Shown: positions 9,074 to 17,889 of the stretch, piece after piece
How the letters are laid out: each line of letters opens with the position of its first letter
Position numbering within the stretch: the first letter of the stretch is position 1
Source of the DNA: Anaerolineales bacterium
GTDB lineage: Bacteria; Chloroflexota; Anaerolineae; Anaerolineales; Villigracilaceae
Direction of reading: 5' to 3'
DNA length: 64,000 nt
NCBI GenBank assembly: GCA_015075275.1
Contig: JABTUU010000002.1
Span: 1,054,001-1,118,000 of the forward strand
Position numbers and translations under genes: made by a program
Notes under the pieces: generated by a model
Seen by the model: only the letters and a program-made list of their open reading frames with translations
What the model was told of the DNA's origin: nothing
Databases searched by the model: none

Positions 9074-9100
9074 GGTGATCTCCTTTGTCTAGAGACCACC
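9074..9100 (-). promoter_or_regulatory. Leader inverted repeat overlapping the integrase SD
   Basis: Arms GGTGATCTC (9074-9082) and GAGACCACC (9092-9100) pair with one mismatch and lie directly before the integrase ATG. One arm includes part of the SD (GGAG), so a hairpin in the mRNA could limit translation; it could instead be an operator. Confidence 0.4.
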
Positions 9101-9133
9101 ATATATAAGAAGAGTGTCCCACTTATTTTGTAG

Positions 9134-9205
9134 TGCCGAGGGGGAGATTCGGACTCCCGACCAAGGGCTTATGAGTCCCCTGCTCTACCACTGAGCTACC
9201 TCGGC
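9134..9205 (-). tRNA. tRNA-Met (CAU)
   Basis: 72-nt cloverleaf on the minus strand: acceptor GCCGAGG pairs with CCTCGGC, D arm GCTC/GAGC, anticodon loop CTCATAA (anticodon CAU), T stem GGGAG/CTCCC, discriminator A, CCA not encoded. G1:C72 pairing and the anticodon stem without three consecutive G:C pairs beside the loop argue against an initiator tRNA; elongator Met is likeliest, lysidine-type Ile2 not excluded. Oddities: position 55 is C where T (pseudouridine) is nearly universal, and there is an A31-G39 mismatch. Its 3' end faces the integrase, making it the probable attachment site. Confidence 0.9.
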
Positions 9206-9289
9206 AGGGTGAGAGCGGAGGAATATTACTATGGCTAGGATGAATTGTCAACGCGAGCGATTCTATGGAATGAAGCGGTGAGAATATGC

Positions 9290-9302
9290 TACAATATTTG
9301 CA
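9290..9302 (+). promoter_or_regulatory. -10 box of a probable leaderless promoter
   Basis: TACAAT at 9290-9295 lies 7 nt before ATG at 9303, with no SD between. Confidence 0.4.
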
Positions 9303-9719
9303 ATGAAGGCTATCGTTTCGCAACGTGCACGCGCATCATACAAGCGTCATCGCAGGGAATTTGCCTGGCAGATTCTTCTGCCGGTGATTGCGAGTGTTTT
9401 GCTTGCGCTTGCGTTAATCGTCTGGGTCAGCCTTGCCGCGTTTGGCGGCGGCGACGTGGGCCGTTGGGCGGCGATTTCAACGATCTGGATCGTGATCCCG
9501 CTGATGGTCGCCGGCTTGATATTTCTGATATTCCTCGTTGCATTGATCTATCTTATAGGGCGTTTGCTTGGCGTTACGTCGAAGTACGCTAGCCTCGCGC
9601 AAGAATACGTCGGTAAAGCGGCGCATTATGTTAAGCGCGGCGCGGAGGCGACGGTTGCGCCGATCGTTTTCTTAGGCGGCGTAAGCGCCAGTGTGCGCGC
9701 ATTTTTTGGAAGGAAATAG
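9303..9719 (+). CDS. Small membrane protein, unknown
   Basis: 138 residues with a basic N-terminus and two strongly hydrophobic helices (about residues 22-47 and 58-88), then a segment resembling an amphipathic helix ([22 protein letters not shown]). Likely an inner-membrane protein with a cytoplasmic tail. No family recognised. The next gene begins 3 bp after the stop, so the two are probably one operon. A TACAAT box 7 nt before ATG suggests a leaderless message. Confidence 0.7.
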   Translation: MKAIVSQRARASYKRHRREFAWQILLPVIASVLLALALIVWVSLAAFGGGDVGRWAAISTIWIVIPLMVAGLIFLIFLVALIYLIGRLLGVTSKYASLAQEYVGKAAHYVKRGAEATVAPIVFLGGVSASVRAFFGRK

Positions 9720-9722
9720 ATA

Positions 9723-9917
9723 ATGAATAAGAGCAAAATTCTACTCTTTGGCGCGCTGACAGGCGCAGCGGTCGGACTGATCGCTGCATCGCTGTTGAAC
9801 CGCCGCGTGGAAAAGAACGAGAGCGCAACTGCGCTGACTGCCGGCGAAGGGATGAAACTCGGTATGCTGGTCTTCGGCTTATTGCGCGCGGTCGCAAGCT
9901 TGAAAGAGAGCGCGTAA
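9723..9917 (+). CDS. Small membrane-anchored protein, unknown
   Basis: 64 residues: one N-terminal transmembrane helix (ILLFGALTGAAVGLIAASLL), a basic/acidic linker, then a hydrophobic C-terminal half. The glycine-rich helix resembles YtxH-type small stress proteins, but the match is too short to name. SD AAGGA precedes ATG. It follows the previous membrane protein by 3 bp and likely works with it. Confidence 0.6.
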   Translation: MNKSKILLFGALTGAAVGLIAASLLNRRVEKNESATALTAGEGMKLGMLVFGLLRAVASLKESA

Positions 9918-10007
9918 GCTATTGAAAGACGAGCGGTCGGTGTTCCCTATCCGCGTGTGATGCGCCTCCTGTAAATTAGATAGAGCGTTTGATTTCATTC
10001 GTAAGAC

Positions 10008-10030
10008 AGCGACGACTTTAAGTCGTCGCT
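10008..10030. terminator. Perfect palindrome between convergent genes, terminator-like
   Basis: 11-bp arms AGCGACGACTT and AAGTCGTCGCT around one base, between convergent genes ending at 9917 and 10075. No clean T-run follows (TTGTTTCATT), so terminator function is uncertain. The core GACTT-AAGTC is shared with the palindrome upstream of clpC. Confidence 0.5.
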
Positions 10031-10074
10031 TGTTTCATTAATTTTCCTTTGCTGAGGCAAGCAATAGCGGGCGC

Positions 10075-10545
10075 TTAACGATAAAGCGATAACTGCTCTT
10101 TCCCCTCGTTGGAGAATGGATGGAAAATCTCCATCCAGTTTTCGGAGTTGCCCAGCGCGCCCCAACCGAATTGACGATACAGCTCGTGCGCGTCGCGAGT
10201 CGCCAGCGTCCAGCGGCGTAAGCCTTCCAGGTCGGGATGCGACATCACAGTTTCGATCAGCCGTTTGCCAAGCCCGCGCGAACGGTAGTCTTCGTGAATG
10301 AACACATCGCAGAGATAAGCGAAGATCGCATAATCGGTGACGACGCGCGCAATACCGATCTGCTTTTCCCCGTCATATAAGCCGAATACGAGCGAATTGG
10401 CAAGCGCGTGCTCCGTTCGTTCGCGCGGACGTCCCTGTGCCCAGTAGGCGCGCGAGAGGAAGTCGCAGATCGCGTCTACATCCAGCCGCGCTGGGTCGTC
10501 GCTGATGGTAAAGTTCTCATGTTTTACTTCGAAATGTCGCTTCAT
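10075..10545 (-). CDS. GNAT-family N-acetyltransferase
   Basis: 156-residue acetyltransferase. The acetyl-CoA-binding motif A is DVFIHEDYRSRGLGKRLIETV (R-x-x-G-L-G core at about residues 87-96), preceded by beta strands IGIARVVTDYAIFAYL and followed by TLATRDAHELYRQFGW, the motif B region. Substrate unknown; the layout resembles small-molecule or antibiotic acetyltransferases. Monocistronic, converging with the small membrane genes and divergent from the YczE-like gene. Confidence 0.85.
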   Translation of the reverse strand: MKRHFEVKHENFTISDDPARLDVDAICDFLSRAYWAQGRPRERTEHALANSLVFGLYDGEKQIGIARVVTDYAIFAYLCDVFIHEDYRSRGLGKRLIETVMSHPDLEGLRRWTLATRDAHELYRQFGWGALGNSENWMEIFHPFSNEGKEQLSLYR

Positions 10546-10585
10546 GGCGTAAGTTTATCATGGGTGATATTATCCAAATCTACGC

Positions 10586-10663
10586 GTCATTGTGAGAGCG
10601 GCGCTTTTTAGCCCGAAGCGATCTTCATCAACATGATCAGGAGATTGCTTCGCTCGCAACGAC
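10586..10663. repeat. Palindromic intergenic repeat, family A
   Basis: Begins GTCATTGTGAG and ends CTCGCAACGAC, with inner words GAAGCGATCTTC and GGAGATTGCTTCG. Same architecture as copies at 44364-44464 and 49221-49328. Located directly before the SD of the YczE-like gene. Confidence 0.7.
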
Positions 10664-10681
10664 AGACACCCAAGGAGACTC

Positions 10682-11326
10682 ATGCTCAAACCCATTCGTT
10701 GGAACACGTTTATACGCGACTTCTTCATGATTCAGGTCGGATTTCTGTTGTACGGTCTCGCGCTCGCTTTGCTCATACGCGCCGATCTAGGGACGAGCAC
10801 CTGGCTCGTCTTCGAAATCGCATTGGCGGATATTTTCGGGATCACCATCGGGCGAATGACGATCTTCGTCGGATTTATTGTGCTGGCGATAGCGATGGCA
10901 ATGCGTGAACAAGCAGGGTGGGGCACCTTAGCGAACATTCTCAGCATTGGTCCATGGCTCGATCTGTGTTTGCGATATTTACCGGATGCGCTTGGCAACC
11001 TGCCTTTGCAACTTTGCTTCTTCTTAGCGGGCGTTCTTGTGCAGGGAATCGCCACTGCCGTCTACATTGGCGTGGATGCAGGCGCGGGTCCGCGCGACAG
11101 CATGATGCTCGCGATTCACCGCGTGACGGGTTTGAGCGTGCGCATGGCGCGCGGCTTGTTGGAGATAGTCGTTGTATTTATCGGCTGGCTAATGGGCGGT
11201 CCGCTGGGGGTAGGGACGGTGATCTTCGCCCTATTGATCGGTCCCTCCGTACAGTGGGCGTTCAAGTTGTTTAATGTCAAGCCGCATCAGTCTCAAGCGG
11301 AATCGGTCGAAGCTGCCGCGGATTGA
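10682..11326 (+). CDS. YczE/YitT-like integral membrane protein
   Basis: 214 residues with about five or six transmembrane helices and the family-typical LALLIRADLGTSTWLVFEIAL near residue 30 and GAGPRDSMMLAI near residue 137. The family is widespread in bacteria; its transport or regulatory role is not established. SD AAGGAGA precedes ATG. The last residues are polar and cytoplasmic (HQSQAESVEAAAD). Confidence 0.75.
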   Translation: MLKPIRWNTFIRDFFMIQVGFLLYGLALALLIRADLGTSTWLVFEIALADIFGITIGRMTIFVGFIVLAIAMAMREQAGWGTLANILSIGPWLDLCLRYLPDALGNLPLQLCFFLAGVLVQGIATAVYIGVDAGAGPRDSMMLAIHRVTGLSVRMARGLLEIVVVFIGWLMGGPLGVGTVIFALLIGPSVQWAFKLFNVKPHQSQAESVEAAAD

Positions 11327-11364
11327 TTCGCTGTAATTCCAACACTCCTCTTACGTCGCGTTGA

Positions 11365-11393
11365 TCGACCGTCAATGCGGCGTTTGTTATAAT
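11365..11393 (+). promoter_or_regulatory. clpC promoter
   Basis: Perfect -10 TATAAT (11388-11393) with a 17-bp spacer from a weak -35 TCGACC (11365-11370). Predicted initiation near 11400 places the palindrome at 11405-11432 at the very 5' end of the mRNA. Confidence 0.6.
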
Positions 11394-11404
11394 CGCCCGT
11401 ATGT

Positions 11405-11432
11405 CGTAATAACGACTTAAGTCGTTATTACG
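11405..11432 (+). promoter_or_regulatory. Perfect 28-bp palindrome in clpC leader
   Basis: Arm CGTAATAACGACTT followed immediately by its exact reverse complement, ending one base before the SD (GGAGG, 11433-11437). It matches neither the CIRCE element (HrcA) nor the CtsR heptad repeat. It is either an operator of another regulator or an mRNA hairpin beside the ribosome-binding site. Confidence 0.75.
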
Positions 11433-11447
11433 GGAGGATTATTAACT

Positions 11448-13925
11448 ATGATGCGATTTGACCGATTTACAGAGAGAGCGCAAGAAGCTGCCCAACGCGC
11501 CGCGGAGATCATCCAGCGGTACGGGCATAATCAAATAGATACCGAACACATCCTGCTGGCGTTGATCGAACAGCCTGGCGGAGTGATTCCCCAAGTTTTG
11601 GAAAAACTAAGCGTTAGCCCCGAAGCGCTCACCGAGCGACTCGACGCGACGCTGCGCGCCAGTCCGAAAGCCAACATCTTCGGCGGCGGCGCGGGGCAAA
11701 TCTTCATCACACCGCGCGTTAAGCGGATCATTGACCTTGCCAACGAGGAAGCCAACCGACTCAAAGATGAATACATTTCTACCGAACATATCTTCCTTGC
11801 GATTCTGACGGAACGCAACACGCCAGCTGCGCGCATTTTGGAATCGGCGGGGCTGACGCGCGACCGCGTCTACTCCGCTATTCAGGATTTGCGCGGCGGA
11901 CAGCGCGTCACCGATCCGCAAGCTGAAACAAAATACCGCACGCTCGATAAATATTCGCGCGACCTCACGCAACTGGCGCGGGAGGGAAAACTCGACCCGG
12001 TCATCGGGCGCGATAACGAAATTTTGCGATTAATCCAAATTCTGTCGCGCCGCACGAAGAATAATCCGGTGCTGATCGGCGAAGCGGGCGTCGGCAAGAC
12101 CGCGATCGTCGAAGGGCTGGCGCAGAAAATCGTTAATAACGATGTGCCGGAGATTTTGAGCGGCAAGAAAGTGGTAGCGCTTGATTTGGGCGCGATGATC
12201 GCCGGGTCTCGATTTAGAGGCGAATTTGAAGAGCGGCTTAAGGCTGTCGTTGAGGAAGTTCAGCGTTCGGGCGGCGATATCATCATGATGATTGACGAAC
12301 TGCATACGGTCGTCGGCGCGGGAGCGGCGCAGGGCGCAATGGACGCGTCGAATATGCTTAAGCCGGCGTTGTCGCGCGGCGAGTTACAGTGCATCGGCGC
12401 GACCACGTTAGATGAATACCATAAGTACATTGAAAAGGACGCGGCGCTTGAGCGACGTTTCGCTCCCATTTACGTGGAGGAGCCAAGCGTGGACGATACG
12501 ATTCAAATGCTGATGGGCTTGCGCGATAAATATGAGGCGCATCATAAAGTCCGTTTTGCGGACGATGCGCTGGTTGCTGCGGCGCGCCTCGCAGACCGGT
12601 ATGTGACCGATCGTCGTCTGCCGGATAAGGCGATTGACCTAATGGACGAAGCCGCCGCAAAATTGCGCGTCGCTTTGTATTCCATGCCGCCCGATCTGAA
12701 GGCGTTGAAGGTCGAAATTGACAAACTGCAAGCCGAAGAAGAGCAAGCGGGCGTAGCGCGAGATTACGAACGCGCAGCGCAGAAGAAATCGGAGCGTTTG
12801 CGATTCGAAGAAGAATATAACGAGAAGCGCGGTAAATGGGAAGTGGAACATCAATTGGATGAGGAAGTCAACGTGGATGACATTGCCGCTGTGGTGCATC
12901 AATGGACGGGCATCCCGGTGACGCAAATGCTGGAGACTGAAGCCGAAAAACTTTTGCATATGGAAGCGCGTTTACACGAACGTATTATCGGGCAAAATGA
13001 AGCCATCCGCGCGATCTCCGATGCGATTCGCCGCGCAAGAAGCGGACTCAAAGATCCGTCGCGCCCGATCGGTTCGTTTATCTTTATCGGACCCTCAGGC
13101 GTCGGCAAAACGGAGTTGGCGAAGGCGCTCGCGTGGTTCATGTTCGACGATGAAGAAGCGCTCGTGCGCATTGATATGTCGGAGTACCGCGAGCAGCATA
13201 CAGTCTCGCGTTTGTTCGGCGCGCCTCCGGGCTATGTCGGCTACGAAGAGGGCGGTCAACTGACTGAAGCGGTTCGCAGGCGACCGTATCGCGTCGTCTT
13301 GTTCGATGAGATCGAGAAGGCGCATCCTGAAGTGTGGAACGCGCTCCTGCAAATTCTGGATGACGGGCGACTGACCGATGGTCAAGGCAACGTGGTGGAC
13401 TTCCGCAATACTGTCCTCATCATGACTTCGAATCTCGGCACTGAGTATGTGAGAAAAGGCGGCACCCTTGGCTTTTTACAATCCAAAGCCACCGATGAGG
13501 AACGCGACCAGCACGACAAGATCGAGAAGGCGCTCAAGGGCGCATTCCGCCCCGAGTTCTTAAACCGCATTGACGAGATCATCATGTTCTCGCCGCTCAC
13601 GCTCGAACAAATGGAAGAGATTGTCGTCCTGCAAATGAAGGAAGTGCAGGATCGTTTGAACGAATACAATATCACCGTCGAATTGACCGACGCCGCGCGG
13701 AAGTGGCTGGCGCAGGCGGGCTACGATCCCGCGTTCGGCGCTCGTCCGCTGCGTAGAGCGATCCAAAAGAATGTGGAAAGCCCGCTTTCGATGGAGTTGC
13801 TCGGCAATAAATTTAAAGACGGCGCCGCAGTCACGATAGACGTGAACGAATCGGGGGATGCGCTTATCTTCCACACGATTGAGCCGACCGCGAAAAAGAA
13901 GACGAAAGAAACTGTCGCCGCATAG
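11448..13925 (+). CDS. clpC: ATP-dependent Clp protease ATP-binding subunit ClpC
   Basis: 825-residue AAA+ unfoldase that feeds substrates to ClpP. Order: double Clp N repeat (residues 1-145), AAA module 1 with Walker A GEAGVGKT (about 211) and [10 protein letters not shown], a short coiled middle domain with a UVR-like segment ([20 protein letters not shown], about 430), AAA module 2 with GPSGVGKT (about 548), and the Clp C-terminal domain. The short middle domain separates it from ClpB; length is normal for ClpC. ATG at 11448 has SD GGAGG ten bases upstream. The mRNA starts in a perfect palindrome, a probable stress-control element. Confidence 0.95.
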   Translation: MMRFDRFTERAQEAAQRAAEIIQRYGHNQIDTEHILLALIEQPGGVIPQVLEKLSVSPEALTERLDATLRASPKANIFGGGAGQIFITPRVKRIIDLANEEANRLKDEYISTEHIFLAILTERNTPAARILESAGLTRDRVYSAIQDLRGGQRVTDPQAETKYRTLDKYSRDLTQLAREGKLDPVIGRDNEILRLIQILSRRTKNNPVLIGEAGVGKTAIVEGLAQKIVNNDVPEILSGKKVVALDLGAMIAGSRFRGEFEERLKAVVEEVQRSGGDIIMMIDELHTVVGAGAAQGAMDASNMLKPALSRGELQCIGATTLDEYHKYIEKDAALERRFAPIYVEEPSVDDTIQMLMGLRDKYEAHHKVRFADDALVAAARLADRYVTDRRLPDKAIDLMDEAAAKLRVALYSMPPDLKALKVEIDKLQAEEEQAGVARDYERAAQKKSERLRFEEEYNEKRGKWEVEHQLDEEVNVDDIAAVVHQWTGIPVTQMLETEAEKLLHMEARLHERIIGQNEAIRAISDAIRRARSGLKDPSRPIGSFIFIGPSGVGKTELAKALAWFMFDDEEALVRIDMSEYREQHTVSRLFGAPPGYVGYEEGGQLTEAVRRRPYRVVLFDEIEKAHPEVWNALLQILDDGRLTDGQGNVVDFRNTVLIMTSNLGTEYVRKGGTLGFLQSKATDEERDQHDKIEKALKGAFRPEFLNRIDEIIMFSPLTLEQMEEIVVLQMKEVQDRLNEYNITVELTDAARKWLAQAGYDPAFGARPLRRAIQKNVESPLSMELLGNKFKDGAAVTIDVNESGDALIFHTIEPTAKKKTKETVAA

Positions 13926-13930
13926 CATAA

Positions 13931-13975
13931 GACGAACGTATCCGCATTACGATTTGCGGGTGCGTTCGTCCTTTT
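13931..13975 (+). terminator. Rho-independent terminator of clpC
   Basis: 16-bp stem with two G-U pairs: GACGAACGTATCCGCA against TGCGGGTGCGTTCGTC, loop of 8 nt, followed by CTTTT. Confidence 0.8.
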
Positions 13976-14120
13976 AAGGACTGCGGAAGGCTTCTCAATG
14001 CCGTTGGGGCTGGAAGTCTTTCTGTCGTCGCGCCGAGCGTCTACGCCGCAACATAACAAGTTGCGATTCATGAGACGGCTTTGCGCTTTGGAATTAAATT
14101 GTATAAAGGATAATTTGTTC

Positions 14121-16106
14121 ATGAATTCGAATACAACAATGAAAATTGTTGCAGCGATTAGCGCTGTTTTTCTCTGTTGTGTGTGCGCGGCAAGTATCGC
14201 GGCGGGCTATTGGGTCTATCAAGCGGCGCAAAATACCTCTACCGATTTTCCGTCGCCTATTAATGTCTCTGAGACCTCCTCGCCCACGCCGCAGGTCGAA
14301 CGCCCAAATATCAATGAAGTCTCTACCGAGACCCTTGAAACGCTGGCAGATACGGTTGTGCCGGAAAATGATCCGTACGAGTTAGCGTGCCGCTTAAAGA
14401 ATATCTGCAACGTTGCGGCGACTGTTCCTTCCAAACCATATAAGCTCGGCGATCGGGAAACCTTTTGGGTAATGAATGTGGATACAACAGAGAACTTCCA
14501 AACTAACGCAACGTTGCGCTACGTCGGCGAGCATATCTATTTTTGGATCGAGAACGGAGTGCGATACAGCGAAAGCGATCTGAAGCGACTGAGCGAGACG
14601 TTTGAAGAGAAGATGTATCCTATCAATCGCGAATTCTTTGGAAGCGAGCCGAATCCTGGCGTAGACGACGATCCGCATATCTTTATTTTATATGCGCGCG
14701 GCACCGGTCGTTCTAATGCAGGATATTTTTCTTCGCTAGACGCTTATAATCCGCTGGTGAATCAATATTCTAACGGGCACGAGATGTTCGTTTTTAATGC
14801 CGACAATATGAGGCTGAGCGATGCGGATACCTATGGCGCGTTGGCGCATGAATTTCAACACATGATCCATTTCAATACCGACCGTAATGAAGACACCTGG
14901 ATTAACGAAGGCTTTGCCGTGGTCGCCGAGCTGCTAAATGGGTATCCGATTTATTTTGACTATTACTACATCTCCGATCCTGATGTTAATCTGACGGATT
15001 GGAGTCCAGATCCCGGCTCGAATGGCGCGCATTATGGTCAATCGTTTCTCTATCTGGCTTATCTTCTCGATCGCTTCGGGGAAGATGTTACCAAAGCGGT
15101 AGTGCGACACCCTGAGAACGGACTTGCCGGTATTGACGAAACGCTTGCTGAATTCAATATAACCGATCCGCAGAGCGGACGAACGCTTACCGCCGACGAC
15201 GTGTTCATGGATTGGGCGGCGACTATGTGGCTTCAAGACCCATCCGTTGGCGATGGGCGCTATCGCTATAATAATTACCCCGAAGCGCCGCGTACGCTGG
15301 TTGCAGACACGATCGAGTCGTGTCCCGCTTCCGCTAATGGAGCGGTCAACCAATACGGCGTAGATTACTTCAAGATCAACTGCGCGGGCGACTACACCTT
15401 GAAATTCAGCGGCTCGACGCTGACAAGGCTTCTGCCAATGGATGCGAAATCGGGTAAGTATGCGTTTTGGTCAAACAAAGGCGATGAATCGGATATGACC
15501 CTCACGCGTGAATTCGATTTCACCAACATCAGCGCTCCGATCGCGCTTTTGTATTCAATGTGGTACGATCTTGAGACCGATTACGACTACCTCTTCCTCG
15601 AAGCCTCTACCGACGGGCAGACATGGCAGATTCTCGCAACGCCATCTTGTACGAACGAAAATCCTTCGGGCAATTCGTACGGTTGCGGCTACAATGGACA
15701 GACCGGCGCTTGGGTGCAAGAAGATGTAGATCTTTCACAATTTGCGGGCAAAAAAGTTCAAATCCGATTTGAATACATCACCGATGCGGCGGTTAACGGC
15801 GAAGGTTTCCTGTTGGACGACGTTCGCGTGGAAGCGGCAGGCTACACGTCCGATTTTGAAACGGATGACGGCGGCTGGATCGCCGAAGGATTCGCGCGCG
15901 TCGAAAACGTTCTTCCGCAAATTTACCGCCTAGCGCTTATCGTTGAGGGCGATACGACGACTGTGACTCAAATTGCAGTCAACGCCGATCAAACGGCTGA
16001 GTTTCCGCTTTCGCTGAAATCGGGCGAGAAAGCGATTCTAATCGTGACCGGTACGACGCGTTATACGCGCCTGCCTGCCGCATACCAAATTCATATTGAG
16101 AGGTAA
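14121..16106 (+). CDS. Secreted/anchored M6-like zinc metalloprotease
   Basis: 661 residues from ATG 14121 (AAAGGA SD ten bases upstream). N-terminal hydrophobic helix VAAISAVFLCCVCAASIAAG is a signal peptide or anchor, followed by a Ser/Thr/Pro linker. The catalytic zinc site is AHEFQHMIH with downstream WINEGFAVVAE (about residues 240-265), the arrangement of immune-inhibitor-A-like (M6) and related gluzincin peptidases. A jelly-roll domain similar to the M6 C-terminal/MAM type follows (LFLEASTDGQTWQI then VQIRFEYITDAAVNGEGFLL). An extracytoplasmic protease is likely; substrate unknown. An upstream in-frame ATG at 13998 is less plausible because the signal peptide would be internal. Confidence 0.85.
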   Translation: MNSNTTMKIVAAISAVFLCCVCAASIAAGYWVYQAAQNTSTDFPSPINVSETSSPTPQVERPNINEVSTETLETLADTVVPENDPYELACRLKNICNVAATVPSKPYKLGDRETFWVMNVDTTENFQTNATLRYVGEHIYFWIENGVRYSESDLKRLSETFEEKMYPINREFFGSEPNPGVDDDPHIFILYARGTGRSNAGYFSSLDAYNPLVNQYSNGHEMFVFNADNMRLSDADTYGALAHEFQHMIHFNTDRNEDTWINEGFAVVAELLNGYPIYFDYYYISDPDVNLTDWSPDPGSNGAHYGQSFLYLAYLLDRFGEDVTKAVVRHPENGLAGIDETLAEFNITDPQSGRTLTADDVFMDWAATMWLQDPSVGDGRYRYNNYPEAPRTLVADTIESCPASANGAVNQYGVDYFKINCAGDYTLKFSGSTLTRLLPMDAKSGKYAFWSNKGDESDMTLTREFDFTNISAPIALLYSMWYDLETDYDYLFLEASTDGQTWQILATPSCTNENPSGNSYGCGYNGQTGAWVQEDVDLSQFAGKKVQIRFEYITDAAVNGEGFLLDDVRVEAAGYTSDFETDDGGWIAEGFARVENVLPQIYRLALIVEGDTTTVTQIAVNADQTAEFPLSLKSGEKAILIVTGTTRYTRLPAAYQIHIER

Positions 16107-16110
16107 TACA

Positions 16111-16434
16111 ATGGCTACTGCTCCAAAATCTGAAATCTTACATATGGTTGATCTGACAGACTATAACGACGGCTCGATTGTCAGCCGTCAAATTACGAAG
16201 GCGAACGCCGGCAACGTGACCTTATTCGCATTTGATCAAGATCAAGACTTGAGCGAACACGCCTCGCCGTTCGACGCGTTGGTCCATGTGCTGGATGGGG
16301 AGGCTCAGATCACGCTCGCTGAAACGCCGTTCCACTTGAAGGCCGGCGACGCGATTATCATGCCCGCTAACACGCCGCATACCGTGAAAGCGTTGACCCG
16401 ATTTAAAATGTTGCTGACGATGATCAGAAAATAA
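16111..16434 (+). CDS. Small cupin-domain protein
   Basis: 107-residue single cupin barrel. Motif 1 region is SEHASPFDALVHVLDGEAQ, motif 2 is LKAGDAIIMPANTPHTVKA. Only some of the metal-binding histidines are obvious. Similar small cupins bind ligands or act as sugar or thiol dioxygenase-like folds; function unknown. ATG 16111 follows the protease stop by 4 bp with SD GAGAGG in the protease coding end, so the two are likely cotranscribed. Confidence 0.8.
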   Translation: MATAPKSEILHMVDLTDYNDGSIVSRQITKANAGNVTLFAFDQDQDLSEHASPFDALVHVLDGEAQITLAETPFHLKAGDAIIMPANTPHTVKALTRFKMLLTMIRK

Positions 16435-16451
16435 CGAACGGAAATTGATGG

Positions 16452-16486
16452 AAAACAGGCGCACATACAACATGTGCGCCTGTTTT
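16452..16486. terminator. Bidirectional terminator
   Basis: Perfect 15-bp stem AAAACAGGCGCACAT / ATGTGCGCCTGTTTT with loop ACAAC, between the convergent cupin and MFS genes; it provides T-runs in both directions. Confidence 0.9.
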
Positions 16487-16491
16487 CTTGT

Positions 16492-17727
16492 TTATGTTTG
16501 CGCCTGCGCCGACATTCCCCGCATAAACGAAACCGATAATACCAGCGGTATAAATGATAACGCGCCTGCGATGACCGCCATCATTGTGTAACCGGCGGCG
16601 TCGAAGATAAAGCCGCTGGTGAGGCTGATCAGCGCCGAGGCTAAGCCCATGAGGAGATCGTTCGCGCCTTGCGTGCGCGAGCGTTCCAGCGGCGAGAGTT
16701 GATCGGCAAGTAAAGTCGAGCCGCCCACAAAGCAGAAATTCCAACCGACGCCTAACAAGAAGAGTGCGAAGCCTAACGGAAATATATTCGGCGAGAGCGG
16801 CGCGGCAATGCACGAAAGAAGCAGAGCGAACGATCCGATTAGAATCATCTTGCCGCGCCCGATCGTATCTAACAGCCAGCCCGAGATGATCGAAGGCGCA
16901 TACATGCCGAACGTGTGCGCTGAGATTACCGTATAAATAGCGCTGCGCGCGTGGTGATGATCTTCCATATGGAGCGAAGTGACGACCATGACGGCGACCA
17001 TAACCACCTGCCCTAGCGTCATCGCCGCCACGGCGGTAATGGAAGCTGGCTGACGCAGGATTTCCCAAATGGAGCGCGCTTCGCCTTGCGGCGTCAATTC
17101 GGGGTATTGTTTCGCAACTTCTCTGCCTACGTCGCGCGGGTCGGGACGCAAGCCGGCGAATACGAAGACAGCCGCCAACGCGAACAATACCAGCGTGGCA
17201 AGATAGGCTCCCGCCAATTCATCCCAACCGATGCTGACAGCGAAACTGCCCATCGGCACGGCGGAAACGCGCGCCAGAATTGTGCCGATTACGCCGCCGA
17301 GCACCACCATCGAAATTGCGCGTCCGCGCCGATCTGGAGGGTTGACTTCCGCGGCGGCGAAGCGTCCCAATTGTACGGCGGAATTTGTCGCGCCCATCAT
17401 CATTAATCCTACTAACACCAGCAAAAATGACGCATGTTGAATGGCGAATAGCACCAGCGTGTTGCCGACGATGCCGATCAACAAGCCGGCGACGATGCCG
17501 TTTCGTCGTCCAATGCGATCCATAATGACGCCCCAGGCTGAAGCCGACAGCGCGCCGCTTAATAAATAGGCGGCGGTGGGGACGGTGGCTAAGGAACGAT
17601 GAGCGGCTAATTTAGCGCCGAGGATCGGGTTAATGGCTGCCGCTGCGATAAAGCCCGCCGATGCAAAACTCTGCGCAATGAACAGCGTGAATGTAATTTT
17701 GGTTGCAATATGTTTGAAATCTGTCAT
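16492..17727 (-). CDS. MFS transporter
   Basis: 411-residue major facilitator protein with about 12 transmembrane helices. The loop 2-3 signature is visible as GVIMDRIGRRNGIVAG (about residues 75-90), repeated in the second half as GWLLDTIGRGKMILIG. Resembles drug/metabolite exporters of the YfcJ/YceL type; substrate unknown. Start ATG 17727 has SD GAGGA; a longer frame to 17850 lacks SD and hydrophobic sequence. Convergent with the cupin gene. Confidence 0.85.
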   Translation of the reverse strand: MTDFKHIATKITFTLFIAQSFASAGFIAAAAINPILGAKLAAHRSLATVPTAAYLLSGALSASAWGVIMDRIGRRNGIVAGLLIGIVGNTLVLFAIQHASFLLVLVGLMMMGATNSAVQLGRFAAAEVNPPDRRGRAISMVVLGGVIGTILARVSAVPMGSFAVSIGWDELAGAYLATLVLFALAAVFVFAGLRPDPRDVGREVAKQYPELTPQGEARSIWEILRQPASITAVAAMTLGQVVMVAVMVVTSLHMEDHHHARSAIYTVISAHTFGMYAPSIISGWLLDTIGRGKMILIGSFALLLSCIAAPLSPNIFPLGFALFLLGVGWNFCFVGGSTLLADQLSPLERSRTQGANDLLMGLASALISLTSGFIFDAAGYTMMAVIAGALSFIPLVLSVSFMRGMSAQAQT

Positions 17728-17854
17728 GAATTTGTCCTCTTCGAACGGAGGGATTATACATTGGGGCGAGTAAAATTCAGCGAGCGAGTTTAGAAAACTG
17801 TAAGCGTCGAAATCAGGCTGTAGCGCGGCGTAACGCGTTATACTTGTCAACGAC

Positions 17855-17870
17855 GCGGCGAAAACGCCGC
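17855..17870 (+). promoter_or_regulatory. Short stable hairpin before the sensor kinase
   Basis: GCGGCG-AAAA-CGCCGC, a six-pair G+C stem with a tetraloop, 20 bp before the start codon at 17890. No T-run. Possible leader structure. Confidence 0.35.
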
Positions 17871-17889
17871 TTTAACCGTAGATATAAAG

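Noticed and set aside
11405-11432. clpC palindrome as a CIRCE or CtsR box.
   Set aside because: It lacks TTAGCACTC-N9-GAGTGCTAA and the GGTCAAA heptads.
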